This document shows, one piece after another, positions 46,901 to 56,133 of a stretch of DNA of 64,000 bases (its first letter is position 1; each line of letters begins with the position of its first letter). The notes below the pieces were generated by a model that searched no databases, was not told the DNA's origin, and saw only the letters and a program-made list of their open reading frames with translations. The translations under genes and the position numbers were made by a program. The stretch lies in the NCBI RefSeq assembly GCF_000699445.3, contig NC_067196.1, positions 76,143,864 through 76,207,863 of the forward strand, given 5' to 3'. This stretch comes from Schistosoma haematobium (Eukaryota > Platyhelminthes > Trematoda > Strigeidida > Schistosomatidae).

Positions 46901-48988
46901 ACGGATTCGTTTGATTTTGTGCAAATGTGATTCAGTGATGTGGGCTAATGTTGGTTTGTTATTTGTGTGTGATGACTTGCCGTGGAGCTGTTCATCGCAT
47001 TTATAATATGTGCTGAACAGTTGTTTGCGGCTGAAAGATAATTTGTCGTGTCGCACATGCAGGTTCTTTATTTCTAAACCCTGTCATCACAACCGACATA
47101 CATGAAGCTGTGTCCTGATTGAGAATAGTCTTGTCCGATATGTTCGTTTCATTTTATCTAACAAAAGTGTGTATGTATATAGACAGTTGTATACACATAT
47201 AGAGTAGATTTTGTATGTTGATGCTTTATATGAGTGTGTATTTGTATTGTTTGGGCTGTGTCGATTGGTTATGGCGAGTAGCCGTTCAGCTGCCCCGTGC
47301 ATAGTTGATTCACTGTGGGTCGTTTCCTGCGGCTGAGATTGAATGGATGCACTGCTATGCCTCTTGTCCATTTCAGGGACTCGTTGGGTACGATGTGCAG
47401 GCCACATGGGATGTTGATTTGTTAAGGTGTTTATGTCGTTCTTAGTAGTGTATTCGTATGTTTGTTTGTGATTTGTTTTTCTGTGTCTGTAGTCAGTTAT
47501 ATAGCTACTATACTGCATTGTGCACGTTCGTGAATGATGTCGTTAGAGTAGCTGATATTTATGCAATGCATTTGATGCGTGTGCGACAAAATGTTATTAG
47601 TGTGTTGTCTGTTTAATGAAACACTAGTGGTCAGTATGACAGCAGGTTTCATTGTCTACTGTGTTGGTCATGCTACGCCATGTGAGTGTGCGAACTGAGA
47701 GAAGCAGAGTTTCCTTTTACCGTACTATGAAGACAGAATGAATCGACGTACGTTGTGTGTGTGTGTGTGTGTGTGTTTCTGAGTAATTTAACTTTGTTCA
47801 GGAAGATATTAATTTGTTTTGAGTTTCTGTCTTTTTATGAATATATGCATATGATGAAAGTGTCTTGTCAATGAGTTGTTTTGAATGATTGTTCACTTGT
47901 TGTGTAATTATGTGTACGTAGATCTTTGAGTATAGTATGTTGAATAGCCGTTCAGCTACTCCGTGTATATGGGATTCACGACGAGTCGTTTCCTGCGGCT
48001 GAGATTGAACGAATGCATTGCTATGCCTCTTGTCCATTCCAGGGACTTGTTTGGTACGAATGCAGACGACATGTCACTTTAGTTATTTGTCTTGTGCGTA
48101 ACAGATATGACTTTTTGGGTTAGTCTTGTATGTGTTGAGTGCTGATGTTGATGGTGGTTTTGAAATGAATTTTCGACAAATAGATTTTGCGTTGGTCAGT
48201 GAATCGTTGTGTTTAAAGTAGCGTTTGTGTGTGGTGTTCGAGCGATTTTGCATTCTCGGAAAGACTTGGTAGTGGGAAATACATACATGTGAGGTATGCG
48301 ATTGAATTTGGTATTTTTTGTATTGTATGAATTTCTTTGTTTTATTCGCTTGCTTGATATACATCTGTTTATTTTGTTTTTGTTGTGTATTTGATTGTTT
48401 TGTAATATTGTTTGCTTTTTATGTGCTTTTAAATGTTTGTCATTAGTTTACTTATTTATAATTACTTATGTAGGTTTCTTGAATTACTTATCTTTTATTT
48501 TAATGACTTCGTAGTATATTCTGCTCTTAACTTTACACTCCATGTGTATTTCGTCCATTCAATATGCATAAAGTAACGTTTTCGCTTTCCTATGAACGTT
48601 TTGTTTTCATGTGTAGCTTGTGTTGTATTATTTTTTTTCATTTTTTCTTCAGGTTACCCAGCCGTATGGCCATGAGTATATTAACTCCGACTACTAGCAC
48701 TCAGGTCTCTGTGAGCAACAAGGTTAGTGTGATTAAATTCTGTTGTAATCCTTTTTATGCTTTACACTTCTAAGTGTTAATTCTGTTTTTCTAATTAAGA
48801 TGATAGGTGCGATCATGGGTAGATCCGGTTGTCGCATAAATCAAGTTCGTCATGAGTCAAATGCAGATATTAAAATCAGTAAACAGGAACCCGGTGTTGA
48901 AGATCGTATTATTACAATAACTGGAACTCCTGAACAAATCCAAAACGCTCAATTTCTTCTTCAAATGTGGTACGTTGAATATAAATAA
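12131..48988 (+). CDS. HNRNPK: hnRNP K-like protein with three KH domains (whole gene, 10 coding exons)
   Basis: I joined the exons 12131-12184, 12220-12276, 12528-12571, 12636-12699, 12736-12843, 12881-13009, 13041-13196, 14357-14592, 48653-48722 and 48800-48988. All junctions are GT-AG, the frame stays open, and the total is 1,107 bp (368 residues plus stop). The domain order KH1-KH2-linker-KH3, with GKGG, GRAG and GRSG loops, matches hnRNP K; KH1 with DSNGPER is closer to hnRNP K than to PCBP. The family binds C-rich RNA and single-stranded DNA and acts in splicing, stability, translation and transcription, mostly in the nucleus. The hnRNP K RGG/KI middle region is replaced by a short Gly/Ala-rich linker. 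Five introns are 31-64 bp, whereas intron 8 is 34,060 bp. The initiator ATG at 12131 is the only in-frame candidate, but an upstream exon is not excluded. Confidence 0.88.
12736..13009 (+). CDS. HNRNPK: hnRNP K-like exons 5-6: KH2
   Basis: Exons 12736-12843 and 12881-13009 are split by a 37-bp intron. They encode DLRLLVHQSQAGCVIGRAGY, KIKELRE and then CSTDRVIQLVGDVGKVLDCL. The second matches the hnRNP K KH2 segment that reads CPxSTDRVV in vertebrates. The binding loop is GRAG. A 36-bp intron lies on the 5' side and a 31-bp intron on the 3' side. Confidence 0.88.
13041..13196 (+). CDS. HNRNPK: hnRNP K-like exon 7: post-KH2 linker
   Basis: This exon of 52 codons begins GAPPKGSRQNYDARN, comparable with the SPIKGRAQPYDPNFYDE stretch after KH2 in vertebrate hnRNP K. 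It then becomes Gly/Asn-rich. It has clean phase 0 on both sides, with the acceptor tttcccccag and donor gtgagt. Confidence 0.8.
13197..14356 (+). other. HNRNPK: Intron 7 of the hnRNP K-like gene
   Basis: This is 1,160 bp of AT-rich sequence with no recognisable gene, repeat or element. Confidence 0.6.
14357..14592 (+). CDS. HNRNPK: hnRNP K-like exon 8: Ala/Gly-rich linker before the giant intron
   Basis: The acceptor attcgtgtag at 14347-14356 puts this exon in phase with exon 7; the nearer acaacag acceptor would put a stop in frame. The product is low-complexity, rich in Gly, Thr and Ala (for example GDAAAATAAAMVAAGF). It ends two bases into a Gly codon at the donor gtatgt. It takes the place of the K-interactive and RGG region of vertebrate hnRNP K. 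Such disordered segments usually mediate protein-protein contacts, but no known motif is visible. Confidence 0.75.
14624..14629 (+). terminator. Candidate intronic polyadenylation signal
   Basis: AATAAA lies 32 bases after the exon 8 donor and 19 bases after the in-frame stop at 14603-14605. If used, it would give a KH1-KH2 protein of 286 residues lacking KH3. Sequence position is the only support. Confidence 0.4.
14771..48290 (+). repeat. Megasatellite array, about 22.6 copies of a unit of about 1,485 bp
   Basis: Taking attcgtatgtttg as phase mark, units start at 14784, 16265, 17737, 19222, 20706, 22191, 23677, 25162, 26647, 28132, 29623, 31110, 32602, 34089, 35574, 37060, 38545, 40033, 41518, 43006, 44484, 45966 and 47452. 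The last is cut at about 48290. Unit lengths range from 1,472 to 1,492 bp. Almost all length variation lies in three microsatellites: (TG)n, and an adjacent (TA)n-(AG)n pair. Outside these only scattered single-base differences are visible. The plus strand, which is the sense strand of the host gene, is markedly rich in T and G. No coding sequence, tRNA or transposon motif was recognised in the unit. All copies are head to tail. Confidence 0.97.
16265..17736 (+). repeat. Representative megasatellite unit, internal map
   Basis: In this unit the (TG)n tract lies near 16567-16585. Module A lies near 16750-16880. The (TA)n then (AG)n pair lies near 17153-17184. Module B lies near 17555-17690. Modules A and B are diverged copies of the same segment of about 110 bp. 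Both contain gccgttcagct, tcgtttcctgcggctgag and gctatgcctcttgtccatt. They are about 810 bp apart within the unit and about 660 bp apart across the unit boundary, so the unit contains an old internal duplication. Confidence 0.85.
48653..48988 (+). CDS. HNRNPK: hnRNP K-like exons 9-10: KH3 and stop
   Basis: Exon 9 (48653-48722) follows a strong pyrimidine tract and completes the Gly codon left open by exon 8. It ends with TQVSVSNK, the first strand of KH3. After a 77-bp intron, exon 10 (48800-48988) gives MIGAIMGRSGCRINQVRHES, then EDRIITITGTPEQIQNAQFL, which is nearly the vertebrate hnRNP K KH3 wording. The protein ends about ten residues after KH3. Two overlapping AATAAA hexamers (48984-48989 and 48988-48993) overlap the stop codon. 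Confidence 0.9.
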
Positions 48989-48993
48989 ATAAA
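48984..48993 (+). terminator. HNRNPK: Polyadenylation hexamers overlapping the hnRNP K-like stop codon
   Basis: Two AATAAA hexamers (48984-48989 and 48988-48993) overlap or abut the TAA stop at 48986-48988. If used, the 3' UTR would be only about 10-30 bases. Other signals further downstream may be the main ones. Confidence 0.4.
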
Positions 48994-49467
48994 TTATTCG
49001 AAGCGATATTTTCCTTTTTCTGTGCAACATTGAGTTTAACGTGTTCTGTTAACAGTATTATATCTTTTTTTACTGTTCAAAACTGAAATGTACCAGATCA
49101 CATGATTATAAATATGTTCGTGAATCTGAATTCGGTTCCCTAGGCTTTCAACAGTTCATTGATGTCGTTGGGATAGTAAGTGCCTTAACCAACCTAGAAG
49201 TGGAATAAAACATTGGAGATTGGTGTTTTCAATCTCTTTACTTTAATTATATATTGGTTAATATAAACGAGAAGTTCAAACTAACTGGCGAAATCCAGCT
49301 TCATAATGACATTCCGACTTTAGTGCCTCACTAACAACCATAGTTTGCTTAAATCTTCTATTTATGCAACTTCTTATTAATTCTGTTAAATCTACCACTG
49401 AAATACTTATTGCTAATTTCCTAGCTGCTTCCTGTAACTCCAGACTACTTTTACACTTCAAACTCGG
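48994..49467. other. Downstream flank of the hnRNP K-like gene
   Basis: This AT-rich sequence probably contains the 3' UTR or transcript end. No coding region or repeat is recognised. Confidence 0.4.
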
Positions 49468-49697
49468 GACTATAATTTATGGACGAACCAAGCAGATATA
49501 AGATGACAGGTCTTGGATTTTGGCGCGAAATTCATCTATTCGGCTAAATAGCGTTTTGACATTTTAGCTGATGTCGAATGTAAATCATAATTCCAAATCC
49601 TCACACTGGTTTATGATCCTGATTTAGTCATAGTTAGTAGGCAAACATTCGCAAGATCACTTTAGCGTCTCTCAAAAGTCGTCCATAAATTATAGTC
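49468..49697. mobile_element. MITE-like inverted-repeat element, copy 1
   Basis: The 230-bp segment is bounded by perfect 18-bp inverted repeats GACTATAATTTATGGACG at 49468-49485 and 49680-49697. No coding sequence lies inside. The same terminal sequence bounds another element at 58475-58758, so this is a family. The right end may extend to ctcacc (49698-49703), matching the GGTGAG end of the second copy. No target duplication is evident for this copy. Confidence 0.7.
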
Positions 49698-49816
49698 TCA
49701 CCATTGAGTGTGTTACTTTCATATGGCCTTGGTCTTTTGGAAACATACCGAATAATAATGACAGGAAATTATCCAATCAAAACGTGGCACATGATCCTTC
49801 AATTTTTTGAATATCT

Positions 49817-51100
49817 CTCCCGACCGAACCTGCTACCTTGACGCGGTGGTCGGGCTTGCCTATCGTTATGACCCAACCGAGCTATATTGGCTGGAACATA
49901 TGTTCCTGTAGGTTCTACCATGCCAGGCAGGTCGATTGGAGAACGGTAAGACTAAAGGTCTGAGGGCGAAGTCGTACTGCTGACTGTACAGACGTTTGAT
50001 AGCAGTAAGGTGTTTCCCTCAGACAACCAGCATCTGCAGCGATGCTACCTTCCCACAAGAAGGGGTGGGGTTAGAAAAGGTCGACCCTAAAAATGTCACA
50101 CCTCACCTTACCTCACGGATTTCCGTCTCCGGCGGTAAGGCCCTTTGAAGAACGGAGCCAACACATTAAAAACCTTCCACGAAAAGGCCGTGCGCGACCG
50201 GCCTCAAGCAGTTGTCCGTTGGGCTCTGCGGTCACGCTCCCAGGTCTTTAAGATCAACACTAATCCAATTTCCTTTTCAGGTTCCTCAAGAAATACTCTT
50301 CCACGGTCTGGGCAGCCTGGAAGTGACACCAGCCCTCATACCCGTAACGGCACACGAGACCAAGTTGGTCACGTACAATCCTTCCTATACCTCTCTTATC
50401 TCCATGACTAACCCTCCTCACGTCTCTTTATCACCTCGCACCGCTAGGGCAAACGATTCGAGCACGCGGAACGTTATTCCTGGTTTCCTGAAACCACGCT
50501 CTAAACTACACGTAGGAGCTTTTAACGTCCGAACACTGTGCCAAATAGGACAGCAGGCTTCCTTAGCTAAGACTTTAGGATCCCGCGCCATCGATGTGTG
50601 CTGCGTCTCCGAAACGCGCATACAGGATCCGAGTAGCGTCATTTACTTGACCTCACCATGCCAAAATAAAGAACCGACTCGATTCACACTTCATGTATCT
50701 GGAAGCTTTGATTCTGCTTCCCGTGGCCTCGCCGGCATAGGTATAGCATTGAGTCCTAGGGCAGAACTAGCCCTCTTATAGTGGATCCCAGTAGACAGTC
50801 GTTTGTGCGCTGTCTGACTGAATGGAACAGTAAGGATCCGAAAAGATAAGGACACTCGTCGTTGCCTCTTCGTCGTCTCTGCCTACTCTCCCACTGACTG
50901 CAGCGTAGATGATGTAAAAGATGAGTTTTACAGAAAGCTCTCCGACCGTCTCCGAAAAGCTAGGCGCTCGGATGTAGTAATAATGGCCGGTGACTTTAAT
51001 GCTCAAGTAGGTAAACTAAGCGATAGGGAAAGATACCTGGGTAGATCTTATAGCATCGTGGCTCAAAGAACAGATAATGGCGACCGTCTGTTGTGGTTAG
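49817..51100 (+). mobile_element. RTE-like non-LTR retrotransposon, 5' fragment
   Basis: The left part (49817-50400) is GC-richer than its surroundings and looks like a 5' UTR. An endonuclease frame follows from about ATG 50404: KLHVGAFNVRTL, then DVCCVSETRIQD, the usual RTE wording. Later come SAYSPTD and VVIMAGDFNAQVG, the catalytic Asp-Asn block. Two nonsense codons interrupt it, TAG at 50779-50781 and a TGA near 50808 at a probable CGA Arg codon. Similarity ends near 51100 after GDRLL, before the SDH motif and all of the RT. Schistosome RTE elements (SR2, Perere-3 group) are the closest match I recognise. Confidence 0.8.
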
Positions 51101-52914
51101 TCCAATTCGAATATCTTTTTTTTTAAATTTCGAACAGTATTAATCATAGAATTCGCTCATATGAACACCTCCCTTCTGTAATGCAGTATTCAACGCACAA
51201 ATCTGGCTGTGCGTCCGAATCAATAATTTAGATACCGAACGATTTGCTTCAAATTTTCGTGACTATATCAACTGTTTATTTAGTTGATACTGAAGAGACA
51301 GGAACTTCGGTCAAAATTCGGCATTGCTTATGAATGACCAAGGTTTAATCCCTTTTAGTGAAATGGTGTTAGAAATAAAGTTTCCACATCATAAATGCAA
51401 GTTCAATAATATTTGAATGTCTGCCGTGTCCATCAATTGATGCGACAAGGAAATTTCTCATACATTTAGTTAAGTAATAAAGCATAAAGTGGTTGGTAAT
51501 ATATCCTGCCGGTGTATATCTCAAACTATCGCTTCGACACCATAGACGGTATAGACCGCCTTAAGTCAATGAAACTTCCAGTGTATAGATCAAGCAGTTG
51601 ATACTTCCAACGATTTTACACTTTAATGTTAGGTTAGATGGATGCATGTCGATACGTATCCCCTGTTGCATCATTTGGGAGATGTGGAAGATACTCATGT
51701 ATTGTCAAGTTTATGCTCGTGATATGCACATTTATCACTCTGCTTCTTTGAAAACTGTGAGTCATTAGTTCAGGTACTTTGTTTTGAACCGCGCCATGTT
51801 TGGGGCATTGAACCTATAATTCTTATGTGAGGTTCTTCATCGAAGTTTGGCAACCAATAGTGTATTAGTTATGTACCGGTGACGATCTTTTAGTATTCAT
51901 CGTGGATGTTTTTCCACATTTACTAAATAAATTTATAATTGCTTTAGTGACTCATTATTTGATCTTTTTGTTTTCAGCGTTAAACGATATGGTGATCAAA
52001 TCTGATTCCTCACTATCATCCTTGTTTTCTTTTTCCCTAACTCCGTCTCTTGCGGAACTAAATGAAAACCCACATCCTCACTAATTTTATTATTCTTGAA
52101 TGCTTTATCCAATTATTTCAATTACACAGATATGTTCTATGCAGTTAACTTGTTAATGTTTTGTGTTTTTGTAAAAATTGAAAACACTCGTTGTTTCATT
52201 CTTTACGAATAAAAGTCGCTAGTTAATATGAACGTCACTGGAAATAATATGGGTCTTTCTTTCATTCATTTTAAAATGTGTTATCATAATTCTTATCCAT
52301 TTCTCTTCAGAAATTAAAGTAGCGTTTAGCGCTTCAGATAAAACGTTATTGTTTTACTGAAGTTTATAATTATCAGCAAATCTAATAAACGATGTGATAT
52401 GTATTAATAATTAAGTGAATACTTATAGGACTTACTTCCATAGTTCATAAGAGTGAAACTAGATTTGTAGTAACAGTTTAGTCAGCCTAGGGGTGTGATC
52501 TGAGAATCAGAGGAATAACTCCTTAAGACAAATCAATCATGACCATTATGTGTGCGGTCATTTCTGCAATAATGACTTCCTACTTTATATATCTTACTTC
52601 CAGAACTGAAAGTCCATGTAGTATTTCAACGACTGACACTTTAAGCTATTGTGTGGCTGTGCAAAGATAGGATGACTGAAGATCCGTTAAAGGTAAACAC
52701 GCGTCACCACTACCTAAAAATAACAAAGCTTACATAGTTTCTAGTGTTTGTGCTTTATTGTTACTGAACATCGGAGCTTAACAGTGCACAAATGACTGCT
52801 AGTGGAGATTGATTGGATGCTGTAGCGATCGCCCCAACAACAGTAAAACAAACATTTATGTATCCTGAGAATCCTCTTCAGTTGACCGTCTTGTAATATC
52901 GAAATACCTATTAT
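51101..52914. other. Intergenic, nothing recognised
   Basis: This is AT-rich sequence with only short chance frames. No gene, RNA or element is recognised. Confidence 0.5.
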
Positions 52915-52980
52915 CCAATCAGCGCTAGTCGATACTTGGAGAACAATCTATGGATCTTCTCATGTAGAAACTATAAATAT
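52915..52980 (+). promoter_or_regulatory. CCAAT plus TATA arrangement, possibly from a solo LTR
   Basis: CCAAT at 52915-52919 is followed by TATAAATAT at 52972-52980, about 55 bases downstream, a spacing typical of LTR promoters. The surrounding 52.82-53.15 kb has no open frame. I could not find matching LTR ends or a target duplication. Confidence 0.3.
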
Positions 52981-54884
52981 ACTAACGTTTTTCCTATTGT
53001 GCTTCTTACTTCCATTTAACCTTGTTATTTGGAATATAATCTCTTTCCTGTTCAACCGTGTTCTGATCTGGGGACCTGTCGAGTGAATTGGTGTCTGAGA
53101 AGACTAAGCAATAGGAATAGCCGGGTTATAACCGTAAGAATGAATTATAACACCTATGTTAAGGTTGTGTAGGGAACAGGTTGCATTAATTTCTGACTAA
53201 GTAATTCCATGAGCTGACTCGATTGTATGGATGAAATAAAACCAATCTTCAGTCAAGGACTCAGCATAAGCTACAATATAACATCCTGATTGAGTGACTT
53301 ATTTAGCTCTTTTCGTGATAAACTGCTCGTAATCATAATTATTAGCAAAATAAAACATTTGTTCTTATACAAAATAGACATGATAAGAGATTATTTTGTA
53401 CTATAAAGCCAAGAGAAAACCGAAAGAATTTATGTTATTGATTGATTTGTTACTTTTAAATCACCGTACGTGATTAAAGTTCTTCCTCTTGCATCAAATT
53501 TGGATCGACAGTTGAAATGATATAAATTTTCGTTTCTGCCAAGACTAATTCTTAGCTTACGACTCTTAACAGCTACCTAAACATAATCCGCCTTGATTAG
53601 AGCTATTACGATTTTAAGAGGTAATCTCAATGAATGTAATTTAATGCAATGAGAAGCTTATCAGATCTATACGATATGTTAGAGCAATACATTTCGAACA
53701 ATTGCACAGTTCTGATAAATCCCGTCTTATCGTTGTATTTTTTGATTTGTCAAAGGGACTAACTTTTAACTAACAAATCTAGTTAGTTTCGGATGGGTTA
53801 CAGTCGATTTGCTGAACACTGAATCCATACCATATCTCCTTACAAAAACATATATTTCCGTGCTACTAAGGAAATTATCTCTAGTTATCACTACGAATAT
53901 ATGTTATCTATTGTGTTTACTCACTCCGGTCTACACGTGTTTCGTATTCACTAAGTTTAAGGTGTTTCTCCAGTAACGCTTATTTTAAAAAGGCGATTAA
54001 GTAATCGAATTTCTTGGTCATTAACGATATCTCAATACAAAGTCGTTTCGCACTTGCCACCTGTGACCTTGCTGCGACGTTCGACTTTTACAAAGAGTGA
54101 GCTTACCATGATATATCCAACTGTCTTGCTTCGTCAAATACTACAAGTAAACGTGCGAAGTATACAACTTTTTAAAGGCTGAGTGCAAACTTCTACCCGA
54201 GGTGCGCTACATGGCAAGCTGGTGTTTGGCGAGTTCAGCTTGGTCCTTCGAATAGCTGCGCAATATACGAAAATAAATGTGCTAGTGCGTTGATTGTGTG
54301 GTGCGATCATCTTCCTAAACGTCTTTTCAGTACTATATATAAAGAGATAGGAAAGTAAACTACAAACTAGGCTTTCTATCTACTTGATTGAAACATTTGT
54401 CTTATGTAGTAGATTAATACCGATAATTCAATTCCGCTTTCATAGAGCTTACGAAATAGCACCCTTAATATTTTATAACCTCTTTTCCAACATTGTGTCC
54501 CGAATCGAGCTTGTAGAACAGACAAGCGGTGGTGAGATCAGTTATGACATGACATGTAAAACTGAGGATTCGAAAGCTATGAACCCTTTCGACATAACTT
54601 TGTCTAACGGTGTTTACATGGGTTTTGTTTCATTATACACCCTAATACTGCCGGAAATCTTGCTTCTACATAGTTACACTTCATTACAAAATCCGAGTCA
54701 AGTATTTTGAAATCGATATTTAAGCTCTCGATCTTCAAGACTCATGCTTTACGAGTATGGGTTCATGGTGGGACTGTGGGATCAGCATCGTAACGCCGGT
54801 AAACTATTGCGCATTGTCAATTATAATCTAAAAATTATCGTATTTCTCAGGGTTGGCTCCTATTTCTTAGAATTCGTGTTCAGG
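52981..54884. other. Intergenic, nothing recognised
   Basis: The only longer open frame (54384-54710, plus) begins at a TTG and resembles nothing I know; I do not call it a gene. Confidence 0.45.
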
Positions 54885-55378
54885 GTCCCCAAATGCCCTG
54901 GTACAGCCAGGAGTGGGGAGAGTCATCTCTCCCTCCCGAAATGCTCACACATGGCCACCGTGTACAGCCACTTCCAGAGAAGTCCTATTCACTGCATTCT
55001 CACAGTAGGGGTGTTTTCACGAAATCGAGAGGACGAGAAGCGAATATCCGGCGCTCTAACCGGCTTGGTAAACACGGGGTTCACTTAGGGAGTTGAAAAA
55101 CGCTAACCAATGGTGCATATGAGCTCCAGGATCCTGAAGGAACAACTGGCATATAAACCAATCGTTGGTCACCGGCTCTCATGGGACTGCATCTCATTAC
55201 GTTGCTCCACTGCCTTGTGGAACAGACCTTTAGGTCGAAGGCTCGGGGTGTGGCGCCTTAGGAAACCACTTGCTTCCGTCTGGGCACCCGGGCAGTATCT
55301 TAGCCCACACACAAATCAAGTGACTTGTGTGGCGCATATGTATTCGGTGCCCCTTTATACCAATATTTATGTGTTCAG
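54885..55378 (+). repeat. Interspersed repeat of about 500 bp, copy 1
   Basis: This GC-richer block begins ccctggtacagccaggagtg and ends ccaatatttatgtgttcag. A diverged copy in the same orientation lies at 62692-63219. Shared landmarks include gtaggggtgttttcacgaaa, ttgctccactgccttgtgga and gtggcgcatatgtat. Open frames inside it differ between copies, so it is probably a non-coding piece of a retroelement. Confidence 0.75.
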
Positions 55379-55486
55379 ATAAATTCTGTGTTCGGGAACT
55401 GACTATTGTAGAGGGGCTTTTGTGAGATAAATGTATTTAGATTTCCGTAGAAAATATCTTGTGTTGTGACATCGTCCTACTATGGC

Positions 55487-55758
55487 ATGACATGCGAGCC
55501 CTCAATTATTTGGCGCCTAATGTTCGTTTGTATGTGGTTCGCCGCATTCAGGTCTTGAATCAGTTGGTAATCTAAGTGCTTGTTTATAGACCTAGATAAG
55601 TGAAGTCGTCTTCGTAAGTTCGGTTATAATTGTCGGATTTGCAGCAGTTCTACTTCATACTTACGGAGTTCATCCCTTTCAAGCTGATAATGCTTGACAA
55701 TTGTATGCTCGGTCATTATCTCCTTCGTGGCATCAGTCATATGCGTTTGTTTAGACAT
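55487..55758 (-). pseudogene. Short coding-like segment, function unknown
   Basis: From an ATG at 55756-55758 the minus strand encodes 44 residues (MSKQTHMTDATKEIM..., later HYQLERDELRKYEVELLQI). A TAA stands at 55624-55626. In the same frame about 44 further protein-like residues follow, including HLDYQLIQDLNAANHI, to a stop near 55487. The charged, Leu-spaced composition suggests a coiled coil. I do not recognise the family. It could be a transposon remnant or a broken exon, and it could be chance. Confidence 0.25.
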
Positions 55759-56045
55759 AAAAAGGCTTCTATAGTACGTGCTGCTTGTTGAAGTCATTCG
55801 GAGGGCCAGTAAATTTCAAGAATGGACAACCACATGTTTTTGAATGGAACTTTTCATCAGTTAATCTGGTTAAGCTCATGTAAAATCGAACCCAGAATAT
55901 TAGTAAACAGCACTTACCATGAATATAGTAGGTCCCATTAATATGAAAACGTTTACTGCCGAACTTTCAGAATGCCAAACACCTGCTTAACATCAACTTA
56001 CGAAACGAAAAGAAAGCTGAGGATCGCAAAAAATAAGTATCATTG

Positions 56046-56051
56046 TTTATT
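56046..56051 (-). terminator. Polyadenylation signal of the zinc-finger gene
   Basis: AATAAA on the minus strand lies about 85 bases beyond the stop codon at 56134-56136. Confidence 0.55.
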
Positions 56052-56133
56052 TTAAAAATTTTGATCATATGTACAAAAAAACAGTTTATACTGTAATTAC
56101 AATTGTTAAAGCAGATACAATTAGGGCAGATTT

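Larger units (their letters stand above)
14593..48652 (+). other. HNRNPK: Intron 8 of the hnRNP K-like gene (34,060 bp)
   Basis: The intron has donor gtatgt and acceptor ttttttcttcag. About 190 bp of unique AT-rich sequence lies at the 5' end and about 360 bp of T-rich sequence at the 3' end. Everything between is the tandem array described separately. Reading through the donor gives four more codons and a TGA at 14603-14605, followed by AATAAA at 14624-14629. Confidence 0.85.

Noticed and set aside
14771..48290. CRISPR-like or rDNA-like array
   Set aside because: The units are about 1.5 kb, have no repeat-spacer pattern, lack rRNA-like sequence and lie in a eukaryotic intron.
14771..48290. 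Identification of the array as a known female-specific (W) schistosome repeat
   Set aside because: Unit length and sequence do not match anything I can recall with confidence, and this cannot be tested without a search.
15405..48340. Many repeated minus-strand open frames of 143, 110, 79 and 71 residues within the tandem array
   Set aside because: They recur only because the DNA unit recurs. A one-base deletion truncates the 143-residue frame in three units. The frame through the (TA)n/(AG)n tract differs in nearly every unit. Differences between modules A and B in the shared frame are mostly amino-acid changing, so there is no sign of protein-level selection.
49276..49461. 61-residue minus-strand frame downstream of the hnRNP K-like gene
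   Set aside because: It has no family resemblance, conserved motif or splice context, and its length is within chance for this composition.
54384..54710. 108-residue plus-strand open frame
   Set aside because: It begins at a TTG, has no recognisable domain, no supporting splice or promoter signal, and composition like the surrounding AT-rich DNA.
54744..55382. Open frames overlapping the 500-bp repeat
   Set aside because: The frames are not kept in the second copy of the repeat, so they are chance readings of a non-coding repeat.
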